Below are positions 47,258 to 49,949 of a stretch of 49,949 bases of DNA, piece by piece (position 1 is the first letter of the stretch; the number at the start of each line of letters is the position of its first letter). This stretch comes from Gammaproteobacteria bacterium (lineage in GTDB: Bacteria; Pseudomonadota; Gammaproteobacteria; Thiohalomonadales; Thiohalomonadaceae). The stretch spans positions 1 to 49,949 of the forward strand of contig QKED01000049.1 in assembly GCA_003252455.1 (NCBI GenBank), in the 5' to 3' direction. The notes under the pieces are model-generated. The model saw nothing but the letters and a program-made list of their open reading frames with translations. It made no database searches and was not told the DNA's origin. The position numbers and the translations under genes were made by a program.

Positions 47258-48506
47258 AATAGCTCACCGTTGGCGGATTTTAACTTTGCTGTGGGGGATA
47301 ACCTCCGTACTTCTTGCTCCATCTGTATTCGCTCAATCACTACCCACGGTACTCTTACCTAAGGCTCGCTTGGCTGTTGATGAGTTCGCCATTATCGTCA
47401 ATACGGCCGATCCCCAGAGTCAACGTGTTGCGGCCTATTACGCCGGCAAGAGAGGAATCCCGAAAGAGAACATTATCGAAGTTGACTTGGGGCCACCTAC
47501 TGCGGTGATACACAAGCGACAGTTTGAAACAGCATACTCCAAGGTCAAGGACGCAACGCCGTCCAGAATTCAGGCCTATGTCCTTGCCTTTGACCACCCG
47601 TATCGGGTCGATTGTATGTCCATTACATCGGCCTTTGCTTTCGGCTATGATCGTACCCTTTGCGCCACGGGATGTACCCTCAGTAAAGAGAATGGCTACT
47701 TCAATCAGACAGGGGGTGCGCCGTATAGTCGCTTTGGCTTTCGCCCCACGATGGCCCTCGCGGGACTAAATGAGAGCGAGGTACTAAAGCTGATTGACCG
47801 CTCTGTCCTGGCTGACGGGCATGGGGCGAGAGGCACTGCCTACTTGGTGAGTACGCCTGATAAAACGCGCAACGTTCGCGCCTCTATCTATCCTGAGGTG
47901 GAGAAGCTTGTCGCAGGAGATATCACTACAGAGGTGGTTGAAGGCTATCAAATAGCAGACCGTGATGATGTCATGTTCTATTTTACGGGTACAGCAGTGG
48001 TTCGCAAGCTTGATACCAATCGTCTGTTGCCGGGGTCTGTTGCTGATACCCTGACGTCGAAATCCGGTGTGCTCGATCACAGTTCACACACGATGGTTAC
48101 TGAGTTTCTCGCTGCAGGCGCCTCCGCGAGCTACGGAGCAGTTGTAGAACCATGCAATTTTCCACATAAATTCTCAAACCCACTCATTCTCATGGGCGTA
48201 TATCTCCGAGGTGCGACCTTGATGGAGGCCTATTGGAAGAGTGTGGCGATGCCAGGGCAGGGGATCTTCACCGGTGACCCGCTTACCGCACCCTATGACT
48301 ATACGAAAGTCACACGCAGTGGAGATGACATTTTGGTGCGTGCACCGAGTCTTATCCAGGGGCGCTATCGCATCCTCGGTTCAGAGTCGCTTGTCGGCCC
48401 CTTCAAGGTCGTCGAGACTGTACATCTGACTCGACGTGAGGGTGGGGAGGGCTATCTACTATTTAAAGACGCTGGTTACAGCGTTTATCAGGTCTCGCCG
48501 CTTTAA
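47250..48506 (+). CDS. TIGR03790-family protein
   Basis: 418 residues from ATG 47250, overlapping the exosortase stop codon. Signal peptide about 1-28 (LLWGITSVLLAPSVFAQ). Family marks in order: DEFAIIVNTADPQSQRVAAYYAGKRGIPKENIIEVDL, YVLAFDHPYRV, LVSTPD, ASYGAVVEPCNFPHKF, MEAYWKSVAMPGQGIFTGDPLTAPY. As I know it, this family has a sporadic distribution confined largely to species with an exosortase, and has no known function. The coupling to the exosortase gene here fits that. Four cysteines (DCMS, LCATGC) in the exported part could form disulfides. Low GC like its neighbours. Confidence 0.88.
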   Translation: MNKIAHRWRILTLLWGITSVLLAPSVFAQSLPTVLLPKARLAVDEFAIIVNTADPQSQRVAAYYAGKRGIPKENIIEVDLGPPTAVIHKRQFETAYSKVKDATPSRIQAYVLAFDHPYRVDCMSITSAFAFGYDRTLCATGCTLSKENGYFNQTGGAPYSRFGFRPTMALAGLNESEVLKLIDRSVLADGHGARGTAYLVSTPDKTRNVRASIYPEVEKLVAGDITTEVVEGYQIADRDDVMFYFTGTAVVRKLDTNRLLPGSVADTLTSKSGVLDHSSHTMVTEFLAAGASASYGAVVEPCNFPHKFSNPLILMGVYLRGATLMEAYWKSVAMPGQGIFTGDPLTAPYDYTKVTRSGDDILVRAPSLIQGRYRILGSESLVGPFKVVETVHLTRREGGEGYLLFKDAGYSVYQVSPL

Positions 48507-48548
48507 TTGCGGGTTCAGAATTATTAGTACTTAAAGGATGTAACCGCC

Positions 48549-49340
48549 GTGGAAGAAGTTGATGTCAAGAGCCCCGTCTATCTTACACAAAAAGATCGGC
48601 AGCAGATCGTTGACGAGATGCTCCGTCTCAACAGTTCTCGGGAAAAGATCGATTCTATGCTGGCAGGCGTTAAGTCTGTGCGCCTATTGGGTTACATCCT
48701 GATCGTGCTCTTCTTCATGGATATTGCATACGTCGTATACCCTACTGACTTCTTTAACCCGACCTGGGAGATGCGTAAGATGTCCGAAGTACTGGAGAGG
48801 CTTCCAGTCCCCTTCATCGGTCTTGTGCTTATCTTCTGGGGGGGGCTATTTCAACGGGAGATGCGGGATACCTTTCTCCTCTGGATGACCTCATGGTTCT
48901 GCTTCTGGATTGGGGTAATCATGTTTCTTGGTATCCCTTTAGCCGCGCTCAATACATTCCGTGTGATAGATACCTATCAGTTGGAAATGGATGCACGCCT
49001 GCAACAACAGACAGACAATGCCAATGAATTGATTACCGCACTTCGTCTCTGCACCAATAATGCGCAGGTATCTACCGTGATGTCGCGCTTTAGTGGGAAA
49101 GATATTAGGTACGGAAATGACATGACCACTGATCAGTTACGTGACAAGCTTCTTGAATCGATAGACAGACAGCAGGAGTCGTTAATAGAGAAGATCCATG
49201 AAGGCATGGATGAGCAAGTGACGGCACTTTGGAAGCGTCTGATTCGTAATGTCTTTACTCTGATCCTTGCAGGTGTGTTTTTGCTTGTTGTCTGGGGAAG
49301 TTCTAAGTGGGCACGTGACGAATGGCTTCACAATCGATGA
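48549..49340 (+). CDS. membrane protein resembling cyanobacterial HpsJ
   Basis: 263 residues from GTG 48549, AAAGGA about 10 bases upstream. N-terminal cytoplasmic helix, then membrane segments at about 44-63, 86-100 and 110-131, a long coiled-coil region (139-230) and a final membrane helix (about 232-252). LLGYILIVLFFMDIAYVVYPTDFFNPTWEM, then VLERLPVPFIGLVLIFWGG, then GIPLAALNTFRVID with QLEMDARLQQQ resemble HpsJ proteins of cyanobacterial hormogonium-polysaccharide loci, which are associated with cyanoexosortases. The call is from memory of the pattern. Its stop codon overlaps the ApbE start (ATGA), so the cluster is co-translated. Confidence 0.6.
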   Translation: MEEVDVKSPVYLTQKDRQQIVDEMLRLNSSREKIDSMLAGVKSVRLLGYILIVLFFMDIAYVVYPTDFFNPTWEMRKMSEVLERLPVPFIGLVLIFWGGLFQREMRDTFLLWMTSWFCFWIGVIMFLGIPLAALNTFRVIDTYQLEMDARLQQQTDNANELITALRLCTNNAQVSTVMSRFSGKDIRYGNDMTTDQLRDKLLESIDRQQESLIEKIHEGMDEQVTALWKRLIRNVFTLILAGVFLLVVWGSSKWARDEWLHNR

Positions 49341-49949
49341 GCGCTCAGTTTCGGATTGTAGCACTGCTTCTTCTACTGCCTCTGTTTGCACTTACAGGCT
49401 GCAGCGGTGAACAGCGATATACGCAACGTCTTTATGTGTTTGGGACACTTGTTGACATTACTGTCTACTCGAAATCTGAGCGTGAGGCGACTACAGCGAT
49501 AAATAAAATAGCCCGCGACTTTCAGGTAATGCATCATGACTGGCATGCCTGGGAAGAGGGCCCGTTGATGGTGATAAACCGCGCCCTTTCTAAGGGTGAA
49601 CCCGTTTCTGTCATCCCTTCATTGCGCCCAGTAATAAAACAGTCAATTCGCCTATCTGAGGCCACCGGTGGGTTGTTCAATCCAGCCATCGGTCGGTTGC
49701 TGAATCTTTGGGGATTTCAAAGTAGTACTTTTGAGCCTGGGCCTATGCCCGCAAACGAGGCGATCCGAGCACTGGTAGAACAGCATCCATCTATGAGCGA
49801 CCTGACCCTCACTGACGATGGCGTACTTACATCTACTAACAGTAGTGTTCAACTTGACTTTGGTGGTATCGCTAAGGGTTATGCAGTTGATTTAGCGATC
49901 GAGCAACTCCGTGCAGCAGGTATCACAGATGCGATGGTGAATGCAGGGG
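49337..49949 (+). CDS. apbE: FAD:protein FMN transferase (ApbE), lipoprotein, 3' end outside window
   Basis: The first 204 residues are present; the frame is open at the window edge. ATG 49337 overlaps the preceding stop codon; an in-frame ATG at 49322 is an alternative. Lipoprotein signal with lipobox LTGC (Cys22 from the preferred start). Family motifs: LYVFGTLVDITVYS, ATGGLFNPAIGRLLNLWGF and LDFGGIAKGYAVDLAI. ApbE attaches FMN covalently to Ser/Thr of periplasm-facing domains (NqrB/C, RnfG/D, FMN-bind proteins). No such target is in the window. It shares the low GC and tight spacing of the exosortase cluster. Confidence 0.92.
   Translation, partial: MSAQFRIVALLLLLPLFALTGCSGEQRYTQRLYVFGTLVDITVYSKSEREATTAINKIARDFQVMHHDWHAWEEGPLMVINRALSKGEPVSVIPSLRPVIKQSIRLSEATGGLFNPAIGRLLNLWGFQSSTFEPGPMPANEAIRALVEQHPSMSDLTLTDDGVLTSTNSSVQLDFGGIAKGYAVDLAIEQLRAAGITDAMVNAG

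Overview
The window is a GC-rich (mid-60s percent by eye), gene-dense piece of a gammaproteobacterial chromosome. Markers for this are YciK, YaiI, MsrP, the YfhM/PbpC pair, BamE, RecN next to NAD kinase, and an hrcA-grpE-dnaK-dnaJ locus carrying both CIRCE and sigma-32-type signals. Cytochrome c', a didomain globin, stand-alone sensory proteins and an exosortase/PEP-CTERM pair suggest a free-living, probably sulfur-oxidising or purple-sulfur-like lineage. That last step is inference; there is no rRNA here to place it.

Layout. 1-4.6 kb: two uncharacterised proteins, a PAS hybrid histidine kinase and a small ATP-grasp protein. 4.8-9.5 kb: a Kef-type antiporter translationally coupled to polyphosphate kinase, converging on a gene that resembles AIPR-family proteins. 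9.7-13.8 kb: gpmI-yciK, msrP and yaiI. 14-17.8 kb: a second antiporter, a P-loop protein and a divergent MetA-family acyltransferase. 18-24.7 kb: a fused two-globin protein behind a DNR/NNR-type palindrome, then bamE, nadK-recN and a haem-c-type GGDEF/EAL protein. 25-30.4 kb: the heat-shock chaperone locus, interrupted by a palindromic repeat element. 30.5-33 kb: cytochrome c', exonuclease III, a zinc-ribbon protein and tRNA-Gly(GCC). 33.3-38.7 kb: a PEP-CTERM protein, serS, cysG, a rhodanese, a LexA-like S24 protein and a small lipoprotein. 38.9-46.2 kb: a bacterial alpha-2-macroglobulin and penicillin-binding protein 1C.

From about 46.25 kb to the window end the composition drops to roughly 50% GC. 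The four genes there form one tightly packed cluster: an exosortase, a TIGR03790-family protein, a protein resembling cyanobacterial HpsJ, and a lipoprotein ApbE (cut by the window edge). With the PEP-CTERM protein 12 kb upstream, this looks like an acquired protein-sorting/surface module and is the most unusual system here. The second most interesting item is the didomain globin with its likely nitric-oxide/oxygen-responsive operator. Regulation is readable at several points: sigma-32-like promoters before grpE and dnaK, CIRCE before hrcA, sigma-70-type promoters before the hybrid kinase, xthA and the zinc-ribbon gene, and several bidirectional terminators.
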